Source: Lentzea xinjiangensis (GTDB lineage: Bacteria; Actinomycetota; Actinomycetes; Mycobacteriales; Pseudonocardiaceae). From it: 64,000 nucleotides of DNA. The stretch is from assembly GCF_900110955.1 (NCBI RefSeq), contig NZ_FOFR01000012.1:186001-250000 (forward strand), given 5' to 3'. The notes under the pieces were generated by a model, which saw only the letters and a program-made list of their open reading frames with translations, searched no databases and had not been told where the DNA came from. Shown here piece by piece: positions 8,920 to 17,822 of the stretch (its first letter is position 1; every line of letters begins with the position of its first letter). Made by a program: the position numbers and the translations under genes.

Positions 8920-11900
8920 ATGTTCCGCAAGGTTCTTGTCGCCAACCGCGGCGAGATCGCGATTCGCGCGTTCCGTGCCGCTTACGAACTGGGCGCGGGA
9001 ACGGTCGCCGTCTTCCCCCACGAGGACCGGAACTCGCTGCACCGGCTGAAGGCGGACGAGTCCTACGAGATCGGTGAGCCCGGTCACCCCGTCCGGGCCT
9101 ACCTCTCCGTCGAGGAGATCATCAAGGCCGCCCGCAAGGCCGGCGCCGACGCGATCTACCCCGGTTACGGCTTCCTCTCCGAGAACCCGGAACTGGCGAT
9201 GGCCTGCCGCGAGGCGGGGCTGACCTTCATCGGTCCCGTGGCCGAGGTGCTGGAGCTCACGGGCAACAAGGCGCGCGCCATCGCCGCCGCCCGCGAGGCG
9301 GGGCTGCCGGTGCTGGAGTCCAGCGCGCCGTCCTCGGACGTCGAGGAGCTGCTCGAGGCCGCGAAGACGATGCGCTTCCCGGTCTTCGTGAAGGCCGTCG
9401 CCGGCGGCGGTGGCCGCGGCATGCGCAAGGTCGACGACCCGGCCGCGTTGCGCGAGGCGCTGGAGGCGGCCTCGCGCGAGGCGGAGTCGGCGTTCGGCGA
9501 CCCGACGGTGTTCCTCGAGCAGGCCGTGGTCGAACCGCGCCACATCGAGGTGCAGATCCTCGCCGACGGCCAGGGCAACGTGATCCACCTCTTCGAGCGC
9601 GACTGCTCCGTGCAGCGGCGCCACCAGAAGGTCATCGAGATCGCGCCCGCGCCGAACCTCGCGCCCGAGCTGCGCGACCGCATCTGCAACGACGCGGTGA
9701 AGTTCGCCCGGCACATCGGCTACCGCAACGCGGGCACCGTCGAGTTCCTGCTCGACCCGCAGGGCCACTACGTCTTCATCGAGATGAACCCGCGCATCCA
9801 GGTCGAGCACACGGTCACCGAGGAGGTGACCGACGTCGACCTCGTGCAGTCGCAGATGCGCATCGCGTCCGGGGAGACGCTGGAGGACCTCGGCCTGTCC
9901 CAGGACACCGTCCAGCTCCGCGGGGCGGCGCTGCAGTGCCGCATCACCACCGAGGACCCCGCCAACGGGTTCCGCCCCGACACCGGCACGATCAGCGCCT
10001 ACCGCTCGCCCGGTGGCTCCGGCATCCGCCTCGACGGCGGCACGGCCGGCGCGGGCATGGCCATCAGCCCGCACTTCGACTCGATGCTCGTGAAGCTCAC
10101 GTGCCGCGGCCGCAACTTCGGCCTCGCCGTCGCCCGTGCGCGCCGTGCGATCGCGGAGTTCCGCATCCGCGGTGTGTCCACGAACATCCCGTTCATCCAG
10201 GCCGTGCTGGACGAGGCGGACTTCTACGAGGGCCGCGTCACCACGTCGTTCATCGAGAAGCGCCCGCACCTGCTGACGGCACGCCACTCGGCCGACCGCG
10301 GTACGCGCCTGCTGACCTACCTCGCGGACGTCACGGTCAACCACCCGAACGGGACGCGTCCGACGGCGGTCGACCCGCGCGAGAAGCTGCCGGTCGTCGA
10401 CCTCGGCACCGAACCGCCCGCGGGCTCCAAGCAGAAGCTCACCGAGCTCGGCCCCGAGGGCTTCGCGCGGTGGATGCGGGAGAGCAAGGCCGTCGGCGTC
10501 ACGGACACGACGTTCCGCGACGCCCACCAGTCGCTGCTGGCCACCAGGGTGCGCACCAAGGACCTGCTCGCCGTCGCGCCGCACGTCGCGCGCATGACGC
10601 CCGAGCTGCTGTCGCTGGAGTGCTGGGGCGGCGCGACGTACGACGTGGCGCTGCGGTTCCTCGCCGAGGACCCGTGGGAGCGGCTCGCGGCGCTGCGCGA
10701 GGCCGTGCCGAACATCACGCTGCAGATGCTGCTGCGCGGCCGCAACACGGTCGGCTACACGCCGTACCCGGAGGCGGTCACCAAGGCGTTCGTGCAGGAG
10801 GCGACGAACACCGGCATCGACATCTTCCGGATCTTCGACGCCCTGAACGACGTCGAGCAGATGCGCCCGGCGATCGAGGCCGTGCGCGAGACCGGCACAG
10901 CCGTCGCGGAGGTCGCGCTCTGCTACACCAGCGACCTGTCCGACCCCGGCGAACGGCTGTACACGCTGGACTACTACCTCAAGCTCGCCGAGCAGATCGT
11001 CGGCGCCGGCGCGCACGTGCTGGCCGTGAAGGACATGGCGGGCCTGCTGAGGGCACCGGCCGCGGCGCGCCTGATCTCCGCGCTGCGCAAGGAGTTCGAC
11101 CTCCCGGTCCACCTCCACACCCACGACACCGCGGGTGGCCAGCTCGCCACCTACCTCGCGGCGGTCCAGGCGGGCGTGGACGCGGTCGACGGCGCGGCCG
11201 CGTCGATGGCCGGCACGACGTCGCAGCCGCCGCTGTCGTCGATCGTGGCGCTCACCGACCACACCGAGCACGCCACCGGGCTCACCCTGCAGAACGTGTG
11301 CGACCTCGAGCCGTACTGGGAGTCCGTGCGCAAGATCTACGCGCCGTTCGAGTCCGGCATCCCCGGCCCGACCGGTCGCGTGTACCACCACGAGATCCCC
11401 GGTGGTCAGCTCTCGAACCTGCGCACCCAGGCGGTCGCCCTCGGTCTCGGCGAGAAGTTCGAGGAGATCGAGTCGATGTACGCGGCCGCCGACCGCATGC
11501 TCGGCCACCTGGTGAAGGTGACGCCGTCGTCCAAGGTCGTCGGCGACCTCGCGCTGCACCTCGTGGGCGCGGGCGTCGCGCCGGAGGACTTCGAGGCGGA
11601 CCCCGGCAAGTACGACATCCCGGCGTCGGTGATCGGCTTCCTGCACGGCGAGCTGGGCGACCCGCCCGGCGGCTGGCCGGAGCCGTTCCGCAGCAAGGCG
11701 CTGGAGGGCAGGCCCGCGCCGAAGCCGGTCGAGGAGCTCTCGCCGCAGGACGAGGCCGGGCTCGCCGACGACCGGCGGGCGACGCTGAACAGGCTGCTGT
11801 TCCCGGGGCCCACGAAGGAGTTCCTCGCCCACCGCGAGGCCTACGGCGACACGTCGGTGCTGCGCTCCAAGGACTTCTTCTACGGCCTGCGCCCCGGTGA

Positions 11901-12297
11901 GGAGTACTCCGTCGACCTGGAGCCGGGCGTGCGCCTGCTGATCGGCCTGGAGGCGATCTCCGAGGCCGACGCGCGGGGTGTGCGCACGGTCATGGCGACC
12001 CTGAACGGTCAGCTACGCCCGATCCAGGTCCGCGACCGGTCCGTGGCCGCGGACATCCCGGCCGCGGAGAAGGCCGACCGCGCCAACCCCAACCACGTGG
12101 CGGCACCGTTCGCCGGCGTGGTGACGGCGGCGGTGGCCGAGGGCGACACCGTCGAGGCGGGGCAGACCGTCGCGACGATCGAGGCCATGAAGATGGAGGC
12201 CTCGATCACCGCCCCGAAGGCGGGCAGGGTGCAGCGCCTCGCGCTGCGCGGCGCCCAGCAGGTCGAGGGCGGCGACCTGCTGATCGTCCTGGAGTAG
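8920..12297 (+). CDS. pyc: pyruvate carboxylase
   Basis: Biotin enzyme that carboxylates pyruvate to oxaloacetate with ATP and bicarbonate, refilling the TCA cycle. The 1125-residue single chain has biotin carboxylase (about 1-450; start FRKVLVANRGEIAIRAFRAA, glycine-rich GGGGRGM loop), carboxyltransferase (from about 528, GVTDTTFRDAHQSLLATRV), the PYC/OADA C-terminal domain, and a biotinyl domain with EAMKMEA; the biotinylated lysine is Lys1091. Full length for the alpha4-type enzyme. A hairpin terminator follows directly. Confidence 0.98.
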   Translation: MFRKVLVANRGEIAIRAFRAAYELGAGTVAVFPHEDRNSLHRLKADESYEIGEPGHPVRAYLSVEEIIKAARKAGADAIYPGYGFLSENPELAMACREAGLTFIGPVAEVLELTGNKARAIAAAREAGLPVLESSAPSSDVEELLEAAKTMRFPVFVKAVAGGGGRGMRKVDDPAALREALEAASREAESAFGDPTVFLEQAVVEPRHIEVQILADGQGNVIHLFERDCSVQRRHQKVIEIAPAPNLAPELRDRICNDAVKFARHIGYRNAGTVEFLLDPQGHYVFIEMNPRIQVEHTVTEEVTDVDLVQSQMRIASGETLEDLGLSQDTVQLRGAALQCRITTEDPANGFRPDTGTISAYRSPGGSGIRLDGGTAGAGMAISPHFDSMLVKLTCRGRNFGLAVARARRAIAEFRIRGVSTNIPFIQAVLDEADFYEGRVTTSFIEKRPHLLTARHSADRGTRLLTYLADVTVNHPNGTRPTAVDPREKLPVVDLGTEPPAGSKQKLTELGPEGFARWMRESKAVGVTDTTFRDAHQSLLATRVRTKDLLAVAPHVARMTPELLSLECWGGATYDVALRFLAEDPWERLAALREAVPNITLQMLLRGRNTVGYTPYPEAVTKAFVQEATNTGIDIFRIFDALNDVEQMRPAIEAVRETGTAVAEVALCYTSDLSDPGERLYTLDYYLKLAEQIVGAGAHVLAVKDMAGLLRAPAAARLISALRKEFDLPVHLHTHDTAGGQLATYLAAVQAGVDAVDGAAASMAGTTSQPPLSSIVALTDHTEHATGLTLQNVCDLEPYWESVRKIYAPFESGIPGPTGRVYHHEIPGGQLSNLRTQAVALGLGEKFEEIESMYAAADRMLGHLVKVTPSSKVVGDLALHLVGAGVAPEDFEADPGKYDIPASVIGFLHGELGDPPGGWPEPFRSKALEGRPAPKPVEELSPQDEAGLADDRRATLNRLLFPGPTKEFLAHREAYGDTSVLRSKDFFYGLRPGEEYSVDLEPGVRLLIGLEAISEADARGVRTVMATLNGQLRPIQVRDRSVAADIPAAEKADRANPNHVAAPFAGVVTAAVAEGDTVEAGQTVATIEAMKMEASITAPKAGRVQRLALRGAQQVEGGDLLIVLE

Positions 12298-12313
12298 CGG
12301 TTCCGCGCTTGCG

Positions 12314-12346
12314 GCGGCCCGGTCGTCCCCGTGACGGCCGGGCCGC
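12314..12346 (+). terminator. pyc terminator hairpin
   Basis: GCGGCCCGG-T-CGTC pairs with GACG-G-CCGGGCCGC across a five-base CCCGT loop: a 14-bp stem with one G-U pair, starting 17 bp after the pyc stop. Confidence 0.7.
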
Positions 12347-12428
12347 TCGCGTGCGACCGGCGCGCCGCCCGGAACTCGGCGACGATTTCCCGCGTTGCAC
12401 GAGCACGGGTCAGGGAAGGGTTTCGATC

Positions 12429-13502
12429 ATGAAGAAGGCGTTGGCCGCTGTGCTCGGCCTGGCGGGGGTGGCGTGGGCGTTGCGGGACGTGCCCGCGCAG
12501 CTCGGCGGCACCCCGGATCCGCGGAGGATGGCGCGGTCGCCGCGCTACCGCGAAGGCGTGTTCCACAACGACCGCCGGGTCCGCACGGTGCCGGACCGGC
12601 AGGCGTTCTCCCTCGCCGAGTTCGTCTCGGGCGGCACCGGGCGCGCGCCGTCCGCGGAGGTGCCGCTGGTCGGACCCGCCGCGCCGGTGTCGGAGGGCCT
12701 GCACATCACCTGGTACGGCCACGCGTCGGCACTGGTCGAGGTCGACGGCGCCGCGGTGCTGGTCGACCCGGTGTGGTCCGACCGGTGCTCGCCGTCGTCG
12801 CGGATGGGGCCGAAGCGGCTGCACCCGGTGCCGCACCGGCTGGCCGACCTGCCCGCGCTGAGCGCCGTGGTGATCTCGCACGACCACTACGACCACCTCG
12901 ACATGGACACCGTGCGGGAGCTGACGCGGACGACGTTCGCGAAGTTCGTCGTGCCGCTCGGCATCGGCGCGCACCTGGCGAGGTGGGGCGTGCCGGAGGA
13001 CCGGATCGTCGAGCTCGACTGGGACGAGTCGTTCGACGTGGACGGGTTCACGCTCACCTGCACCGCGGCGCAGCACTTCTCGGGCCGTTCGGTGAAGCGC
13101 AACGTCACGCTGTGGGCGTCCTGGGTGATCGCCCGCGGCGGGCGGAAGGTGTTCTACAGCGGTGACACGGGCTACTTCGACGGCTACCGGCGCATCGGCG
13201 CGGAGCACGGGCCGTTCGACGCGGTGCTGATGCAGGTGGGCGCGTACAACGCGGCCTGGCCGGACATCCACATGACGCCGGAGGAGGGCGTCACCGCGTT
13301 CGAGGACCTCGGCGGCGCGCTGCTGATCCCGGTGCACTGGGCGACGTTCAACCTCGCCCTGCACCCGTGGGGCGAGCCGATCGACCGGGTGTGGCGCGAA
13401 GCCAAGGCGCGCGGGCTGGCGCTCGCGGTGCCGCGGCCGGGGGAGCGCGTCGACGTGGACGCCCCCGGTGAGGTCGACGGGTGGTGGCAGGCCCTCGCCT
13501 GA
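12429..13502 (+). CDS. metallo-beta-lactamase-fold hydrolase (UlaG/NAPE-PLD-like)
   Basis: 357 residues beginning with a hydrophobic segment (KKALAAVLGLAGVAWAL) that is either a membrane anchor or an uncleaved signal. The metal site motif is SHDHYDHLDMD (H-x-H-x-D-H), preceded by ITWYGHASALVEVDGAAVLVDPVWS, the pattern of the UlaG/RomA-like branch that includes N-acyl-phosphatidylethanolamine phospholipase D. Later metal ligands are visible at GDTGY and in PVHWATF. Substrate unknown; a lipid or phosphoester is possible. ATG 12429 follows GGGAAGGG at a usable spacing. It lies 21 bp before rsmD and may be co-transcribed with it. Confidence 0.87.
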   Translation: MKKALAAVLGLAGVAWALRDVPAQLGGTPDPRRMARSPRYREGVFHNDRRVRTVPDRQAFSLAEFVSGGTGRAPSAEVPLVGPAAPVSEGLHITWYGHASALVEVDGAAVLVDPVWSDRCSPSSRMGPKRLHPVPHRLADLPALSAVVISHDHYDHLDMDTVRELTRTTFAKFVVPLGIGAHLARWGVPEDRIVELDWDESFDVDGFTLTCTAAQHFSGRSVKRNVTLWASWVIARGGRKVFYSGDTGYFDGYRRIGAEHGPFDAVLMQVGAYNAAWPDIHMTPEEGVTAFEDLGGALLIPVHWATFNLALHPWGEPIDRVWREAKARGLALAVPRPGERVDVDAPGEVDGWWQALA

Positions 13503-13523
13503 GGCACCTGGGACGATGGGCGG

Positions 13524-14084
13524 GTGACACGCATCGTTGCCGGGACCGCCGGCGGGCGGCGGCTGAAGGTGCCGCCCAAGGGCACCCGACCCACGTCGGA
13601 ACGGGTGCGCGAGGCCCTGTTCAGCTCGCTCGAGTCGGTGCTCGACCTCGACGGCGCGCGCGTGCTCGACCTCTACGCGGGGTCGGGCGCGCTCGGGTTC
13701 GAGGCGCTCAGCCGGGGCGCCGCGCACGCGACGTTCGTGGAGTCGGACCGCCGGGCGGCCGAGGTGCTCAAGTCGAACGCCCGCGACCTGCCCTTCCCCG
13801 GCGTGCTGGTGGTGAACCGGAGCGCGGAGGCGTACGCGGCGACCGAGGGCGAGCCGTTCGACGTGGTGTTCGCGGACCCGCCCTACGCGGTCGGCGACGA
13901 CGAGATCGCCGGGGTGCTCGCGGGGCTGGTGGGCGCGGCGCGGCTCACCGCCGACGCGGTGCTGATCGTCGAACGTGCTTCGCGCAGTGCCGAACCAGTG
14001 TGGCCCGAAGGCGTGGAACCCTTGCGTGCCAAGCGATACGGAGACACGGCCGTGTACTGGGGCCAGGTGCGTTCCGATGGGTGA
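13524..14084 (+). CDS. rsmD: 16S rRNA (guanine(966)-N2)-methyltransferase RsmD
   Basis: Methylates G966 of 16S rRNA during 30S assembly. 186 residues: N-terminal RIVAGTAGGRRLKVP and TRPTSERVREALFSSLE, SAM-binding VLDLYAGSGALGFEALSRG, and the catalytic FADPPY motif (an NPPY variant, DPPY, normal for RsmD). GTG start at 13524. The pair rsmD-coaD is conserved across bacteria; coaD begins 53 bp later. Confidence 0.96.
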   Translation: MTRIVAGTAGGRRLKVPPKGTRPTSERVREALFSSLESVLDLDGARVLDLYAGSGALGFEALSRGAAHATFVESDRRAAEVLKSNARDLPFPGVLVVNRSAEAYAATEGEPFDVVFADPPYAVGDDEIAGVLAGLVGAARLTADAVLIVERASRSAEPVWPEGVEPLRAKRYGDTAVYWGQVRSDG

Positions 14085-14137
14085 CGAGAACCACGGACAC
14101 GCCTGGAGGCGTCCGATCGGGTGCTAACGTCCGCTCC

Positions 14138-14620
14138 ATGACGCGTGCCGTGACGCCCGGCTCCTACGACCCGGTAACCAACGGTCACCTGGACATCATC
14201 GAGAGAGCGGCGCACCTCTTCGACGAGGTCGTCGTCGCCGTGCTGATCAACAAGACCAAGAAGACGCTGTTCTCCGTCGAAGAGCGGATGGAGATGCTGC
14301 GCGAGGTCACGGAGCCGTGGCCGAACGTGCGCGTGGACTCGTGGCACGGCCTGCTCGTCGACTACTGCCGCGAGAACGACATCAAGGCCATCGTGAAGGG
14401 CCTGCGCGCGGTCACGGACTACGACTACGAGCTGCAGATGGCGCAGATGAACCACCAGCTCACCGGGGTCGACACGCTGTTCATGCCGGCCACGCCCGCG
14501 TACTCGTTCCTGGCGTCCTCGCTGGTCAAGGAGGTCGCGACGTACGGCGGCGACGTCACGACGCTGCTGCCCGCGTCCATCGAGCAGCGGCTGCAGCAGC
14601 GCCTGGCCGAGACGCGCTAG
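14138..14620 (+). CDS. coaD: phosphopantetheine adenylyltransferase
   Basis: Makes dephospho-CoA from 4'-phosphopantetheine and ATP, the penultimate step of coenzyme A synthesis. 160 residues with the nucleotidyltransferase motif TPGSYDPVTNGHLDII (His of the T/HxGH family) and the conserved KGLRAVTDYDYELQMAQMN. ATG at 14138. Its TAG stop lies in a CTAG tetramer that also supplies the stop codon of the convergent GNAT gene. Confidence 0.97.
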   Translation: MTRAVTPGSYDPVTNGHLDIIERAAHLFDEVVVAVLINKTKKTLFSVEERMEMLREVTEPWPNVRVDSWHGLLVDYCRENDIKAIVKGLRAVTDYDYELQMAQMNHQLTGVDTLFMPATPAYSFLASSLVKEVATYGGDVTTLLPASIEQRLQQRLAETR

Positions 14621-15066
14621 AGCGCCAGCTTCATCCCCACGTGCGACGCGGTGAACCCGAGCCGCTCGTAGAACCGGTGCGCGTCCGTCCGTGACGCGTC
14701 CGTCGTCAGTTGCACCATCCCGCAGCCGCGTGCGCGCGCCTCGTCGATCGCCCACCTGATCAGGCGTTCGCCGAGACCACGGCCGCGCTGGTCGGAACGC
14801 ACGCGCACGGCCTCCACGGTCGCGCGGGTCATGCCCAGCCGGGACAGGCCGGACGTGAACGTGAGCTGCAACGTGCCGGCGACCTGGCCCTCGTCGTCGA
14901 CGGCGACCGCCAGGTACTGGTGCGGATCGGCGTCGATCACCTCGAACGCCCTGAGGTAGGCGGGGTCGCCCGGCTTCTCCCGGCCGGCGCCCAGCGGGTC
15001 GTCGGCGAGCATCGCCACGATCGGTCCGACGTCGGCGGCGGTCGCCCGCTTGATCGTGAAGGTCAC
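14617..15066 (-). CDS. GNAT family N-acetyltransferase
   Basis: 149 residues with the full GNAT layout: N-terminal TIKRATAADVGPIVAML, acetyl-CoA loop VRSDQRGRGLGERLIRWAI (Q/R-x-x-G-x-G) and C-terminal DAHRFYERLGFTASH. The GTG at 15066 is chosen because AGGA lies 7 bases upstream and conserved sequence begins right after it; the long in-frame extension upstream is antisense to sepIVA. Related proteins act on small amines or antibiotics; substrate unknown. It shares its stop tetramer with coaD and diverges from sepIVA. Confidence 0.9.
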   Translation of the reverse strand: MTFTIKRATAADVGPIVAMLADDPLGAGREKPGDPAYLRAFEVIDADPHQYLAVAVDDEGQVAGTLQLTFTSGLSRLGMTRATVEAVRVRSDQRGRGLGERLIRWAIDEARARGCGMVQLTTDASRTDAHRFYERLGFTASHVGMKLAL

Positions 15067-15081
15067 GGGAAATCCTGACAC

Positions 15082-15120
15082 GCCCTGCCGATCTCCCTCT
15101 TCCGGGGAGACGGGCAGGGC
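15082..15120. other. structured inverted repeat upstream of sepIVA
   Basis: GCCCTGCC (15082-15089) pairs with GGCAGGGC (15113-15120) and, after a 3x3 internal loop, CTCCC (15093-15097) pairs with GGGAG (15105-15109). It lies in the 94-bp divergent gap, 41 bp before the sepIVA start. It could be an operator, a leader hairpin, or a terminator protecting against read-through. Confidence 0.45.
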
Positions 15121-15160
15121 ACACTTGTGGGTGGGATCCAAGGGGTTAGGGGAGTGAGAC

Positions 15161-15877
15161 GTGTACCGGGTGTTCGAGGCACTCGACGAGCTCGTCACGA
15201 TCGTCGAGGAAGCGCGCGGAGTACCGATGACCTCGGGCTGCGTGGTGCCGCGCGGTGACGTGCTCGAACTGCTCGACGACGTGCGCGACGCAATCCCCGC
15301 CGAGCTCGACGACGCGCAGGACGTGCTCGACCACCGCGACGAGGTCGTCGGCAAGGCCAAGCACGAGGCCGAGTCGGGGGTGTCCAAGGCGCGCGCCGAC
15401 GCGGACCGGATGCTCGCGGAGGCGCAGGCCGAGGCGGAGGCGATGCTGTCCGACGCGCGGGCCCGCGCCGAGCGGATGATCGCCGAGGCCGAGGACCAGG
15501 CGGAGCGCACCGTGGCCGCCGGCCGCCAGGAGTACGACGACCTGGTGGGCCGCTCGCACGCGGAGGCCGAGCGGATGATCCAGGCGGGCCGGGCGAACTA
15601 CGAGCGCGCCACCGAGGACGGTCGTGCCGAGCAGGCCCGGCTCGTCGCCGAGCAGGAGGTCGTCCGGGCGGCGCACGCCGAGGCGGCCCGCATCCTCGAC
15701 GCCGCCCAGAACGAGGCCATCCGGCTGCGTTCGGAGTGCGACGCGTACGTGGACGGCAAGCTCGCGGACTTCGAGGACCTCCTCGCGCACACGCTCAGGT
15801 CGGTCGGCAAGGGCCGTTCGCACCTGCGCGGGCCGGCCGTCGCGGGCGCGGCGGCGCCGTTCGACTACGGCGCCTGA
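15161..15877 (+). CDS. sepIVA: septum/growth-zone coiled-coil protein SepIVA
   Basis: DivIVA-domain cell-division protein, orthologous by sequence and position to mycobacterial SepIVA (Rv2927c), which is needed for septation and polar growth. 238 residues: the conserved start YRVFEALDELVTIVEEARGVPM, a short globular head (PRGDVLELLDDVRDAIP), then about 170 residues of Ala/Glu/Arg-rich coiled coil, ending in the conserved LRSVGKGRSHLRGPA. GTG start at 15161 follows AGGGGA at a 7-base spacing. It lies between coaD and the DUF177-rpmF-rnc operon, the standard actinobacterial order, and is followed by a terminator. Confidence 0.95.
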   Translation: MYRVFEALDELVTIVEEARGVPMTSGCVVPRGDVLELLDDVRDAIPAELDDAQDVLDHRDEVVGKAKHEAESGVSKARADADRMLAEAQAEAEAMLSDARARAERMIAEAEDQAERTVAAGRQEYDDLVGRSHAEAERMIQAGRANYERATEDGRAEQARLVAEQEVVRAAHAEAARILDAAQNEAIRLRSECDAYVDGKLADFEDLLAHTLRSVGKGRSHLRGPAVAGAAAPFDYGA

Positions 15878-15926
15878 CGAACCAGCGGGCTGCTCCGGCG
15901 CCTGAACGTGTGATTCGCGCTACGTC

Positions 15927-15948
15927 CGGCAGGTGCGATCACCTGCCG
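15927..15948 (+). terminator. sepIVA terminator
   Basis: Perfect 9-bp stem CGGCAGGTG / CACCTGCCG with a CGAT tetraloop, followed by ATTTC, 49 bp after the sepIVA stop. It separates sepIVA from the ribosomal-protein operon. Confidence 0.8.
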
Positions 15949-15950
15949 AT

Positions 15951-15980
15951 TTCACGGGTGGGGGCGTCGTCCCGTACCCT
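15951..15980 (+). promoter_or_regulatory. candidate promoter of the DUF177-rpmF-rnc-mutM operon
   Basis: TTCACG (15951-15956), an 18-base spacer and TACCCT (15975-15980) lie just after the sepIVA terminator and 45 bp before the first gene. Pattern-based prediction. Confidence 0.45.
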
Positions 15981-16025
15981 GGAACGGCTGGACGTGGTAG
16001 GTCCCCGCCGGCAAAACCCGAAATC

Positions 16026-16607
16026 ATGACTGAGCATCGTCACGCGTCCACGCGTCCCACAGCATCCAGTCCCTGGGTCATCGACACCAGGGACATCGGC
16101 CGTCGCGCCGGCCTCAGCCGACCCCTCGTGAGGTCGGTCCCAGGCGGAGGTGTCGGGCTGCGCGGGGTGATCGCGGTGCCCGAGGACGGGGAGATCGAGC
16201 TCGACCTCCTGATCGAGTCGGTCGTGGAGGGCCTGCTCGTGTCGGGGACGGCGTCCGCGAAGGTCGAGGGTGAGTGCGCGAGGTGTCTCGAGCCGCTCAC
16301 CGATGAGGTTGAGGTCCGGATCACGGAGCTGTACGCGTGGCCGGACAGCACCACGGACGAGACCACTGATGAAGACGAGGTCAGCCGGATCGAGAACGAT
16401 CTGATCGACCTCGAGCCTGTGGTGCGGGACGCCATCGTCCTCGCGCTGCCGCAGGCGCCGCTCTGCGAGCCGGACTGCAAGGGGCTTTGCTCCGAGTGTG
16501 GTGGCAGGTGGGCGGAGCTCGGGCCCGACCACGGGCATGAGACGATCGACCCTCGTTGGGCCGCGTTGCAAGAGCGGTTCAGCGATGACAACAACGAGGA
16601 GAAGTAG
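16026..16607 (+). CDS. DUF177 (YceD) family protein, 23S rRNA accumulation protein-like
   Basis: 193 residues of the YceD/DUF177 family, almost always encoded just before rpmF. The family is linked to 23S rRNA processing or stability in E. coli and plants. Visible marks: [20 protein letters not shown] (first Cys pair), an acidic middle (about 115-135) and C-terminal [15 protein letters not shown] (a second Cys cluster, likely metal binding). Stop to the rpmF start is 2 bp, so translation is coupled. ATG 16026 is the first start after the promoter region. Confidence 0.92.
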   Translation: MTEHRHASTRPTASSPWVIDTRDIGRRAGLSRPLVRSVPGGGVGLRGVIAVPEDGEIELDLLIESVVEGLLVSGTASAKVEGECARCLEPLTDEVEVRITELYAWPDSTTDETTDEDEVSRIENDLIDLEPVVRDAIVLALPQAPLCEPDCKGLCSECGGRWAELGPDHGHETIDPRWAALQERFSDDNNEEK

Positions 16608-16609
16608 TC

Positions 16610-16792
16610 GTGGCCGTCCCGAAGCGGAAGATGTCGCGCTCGAACACCCGTGCGCGCCGTTCCCAGTGGAAGACGTCTGCCGTGCACCTGGTGGCGTGCC
16701 AGAACAAGGCCTGCCGTCAGCCGAAGCCGCAGCACGTCGCCTGCCCGGCCTGTGGTCAGTACGCTGGCCGCCAGGTCGCCCAGCCGGCCTGA
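16610..16792 (+). CDS. rpmF: 50S ribosomal protein L32 (zinc-ribbon form)
   Basis: 60 residues beginning [20 protein letters not shown] after the initiator, the hallmark of L32, and carrying a CQNKAC...CPAC zinc ribbon. GTG start, 2 bp after DUF177. Confidence 0.97.
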   Translation: MAVPKRKMSRSNTRARRSQWKTSAVHLVACQNKACRQPKPQHVACPACGQYAGRQVAQPA

Positions 16793-16808
16793 TCTCCTCG
16801 GTTTCGCA

Positions 16809-17612
16809 GTGGGGGGAAAGCCGCCGCGCGCTCCGCAAGCTGACCGCGCGACCTTGTCCGAAGCGCTCGGCGTCCAGTTGGACGCCGAGCTGCTCGGGCT
16901 TGCGCTCACCCACCGGTCCTACGCGTACGAGAACGGCGGACTTCCGCCGAACGAGCGTCTCGAGTTCCTGGGAGACGCCGTGCTGGGGCTGGTCGTCACC
17001 GACCACCTCTACCGCACCCACCCCGATCTCCCCGAGGGGCAGCTCGCGAAGCTCCGCGCCAGCGTGGTCAACATGCACGCGCTGGCCGGCGTGGCGCGTG
17101 ACCTGGGCGAAGGCGGGCTGGGCGCACACCTGCTGCTCGGCCGTGGCGAAGAGCTGACCGGCGGCAGGGACAAGGCGAGCATCCTCGCCGACGGTCTCGA
17201 GGCCGTCATCGGTGCGGTGTACCTGCAGTTCGGTATCGAAACCGCACGAACGTTCGTTCACCGGCTGTTCGATCCACTCTTGGCCAAAGCTCCGCTTCTG
17301 GGTGCTGGACTGGACTGGAAGACAAGCCTGCAGGAGCTCACCGCTCAAGCCAGTCTCGGCGTCCCGGAGTACCGCGTGGACGACCAGGGGCCGGACCACC
17401 GCAAGGAGTTCACCGCCACGGTGCTCGTCGGTGGCCAGCCCTACGGCAAGGGTGATGGGCGCACCAAGAAGGAAGCCGAGCAGAAAGCCGCGGAAGCGGC
17501 CTATCATGTTCTGTCGGAGCGGGTCAAGGCCGAGCAGGAGTCGGTCCGATCCGCGAACGGACAGAACGGCGCCTCGGCGACGCCAGGGACCCTCCCATCC
17601 GAGGAAGACTGA
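16809..17612 (+). CDS. rnc: ribonuclease III
   Basis: Cuts double-stranded RNA in rRNA precursors and regulatory duplexes. 267 residues: RNase III signature [13 protein letters not shown] (about 48-60), second acidic motif [11 protein letters not shown], and a C-terminal dsRNA-binding domain (about 170-240) ending in [13 protein letters not shown] Ser/Gly-rich tail of about 30 residues follows. GTG 16809 is chosen because upstream sequence in frame overlaps rpmF and is unconserved. rnc followed by mutM is a standard actinobacterial order. Confidence 0.95.
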   Translation: MGGKPPRAPQADRATLSEALGVQLDAELLGLALTHRSYAYENGGLPPNERLEFLGDAVLGLVVTDHLYRTHPDLPEGQLAKLRASVVNMHALAGVARDLGEGGLGAHLLLGRGEELTGGRDKASILADGLEAVIGAVYLQFGIETARTFVHRLFDPLLAKAPLLGAGLDWKTSLQELTAQASLGVPEYRVDDQGPDHRKEFTATVLVGGQPYGKGDGRTKKEAEQKAAEAAYHVLSERVKAEQESVRSANGQNGASATPGTLPSEED

Positions 17613-17620
17613 GACACGCG

Positions 17621-17821
17621 ATGTATGCCACCAGGTACCGCACCAACCGTCGTAGCCGCTCCGCTCGCGGCCCGGTGAACACCTCCCGCAGCGGAGGAAT
17701 CCAGGGACTTGTGCTGGTCAGGGACACGAGCCGGGCGGGTGTGTGGGTGCTGAAGCCCACCAAGCCGCAGGCCGCCGTGCTCGAGGCGCAGCCCGTCGAC
17801 GAGGGCAGGTCCGAAGCCTGA
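17621..17821 (+). CDS. small basic protein of unknown function between rnc and mutM
   Basis: 66 residues: a strongly basic N-terminus ([13 protein letters not shown]) followed by [27 protein letters not shown] do not recognise the family. Reasons to think it is real: it fills the rnc-mutM gap exactly (8 bp after rnc, 1 bp before mutM), third codon positions are nearly all G or C, and the ATG is well placed. The basic head could bind nucleic acid, fitting its neighbours, but that is a guess. Confidence 0.65.
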   Translation: MYATRYRTNRRSRSARGPVNTSRSGGIQGLVLVRDTSRAGVWVLKPTKPQAAVLEAQPVDEGRSEA

Positions 17822-17822
17822 C

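Noticed and set aside
8914..11832. 972-residue open frame antisense to pyc
   Set aside because: It mirrors a strongly conserved gene; its residues are Arg/Gly/Val-rich with no domain, typical of high-GC shadow frames.
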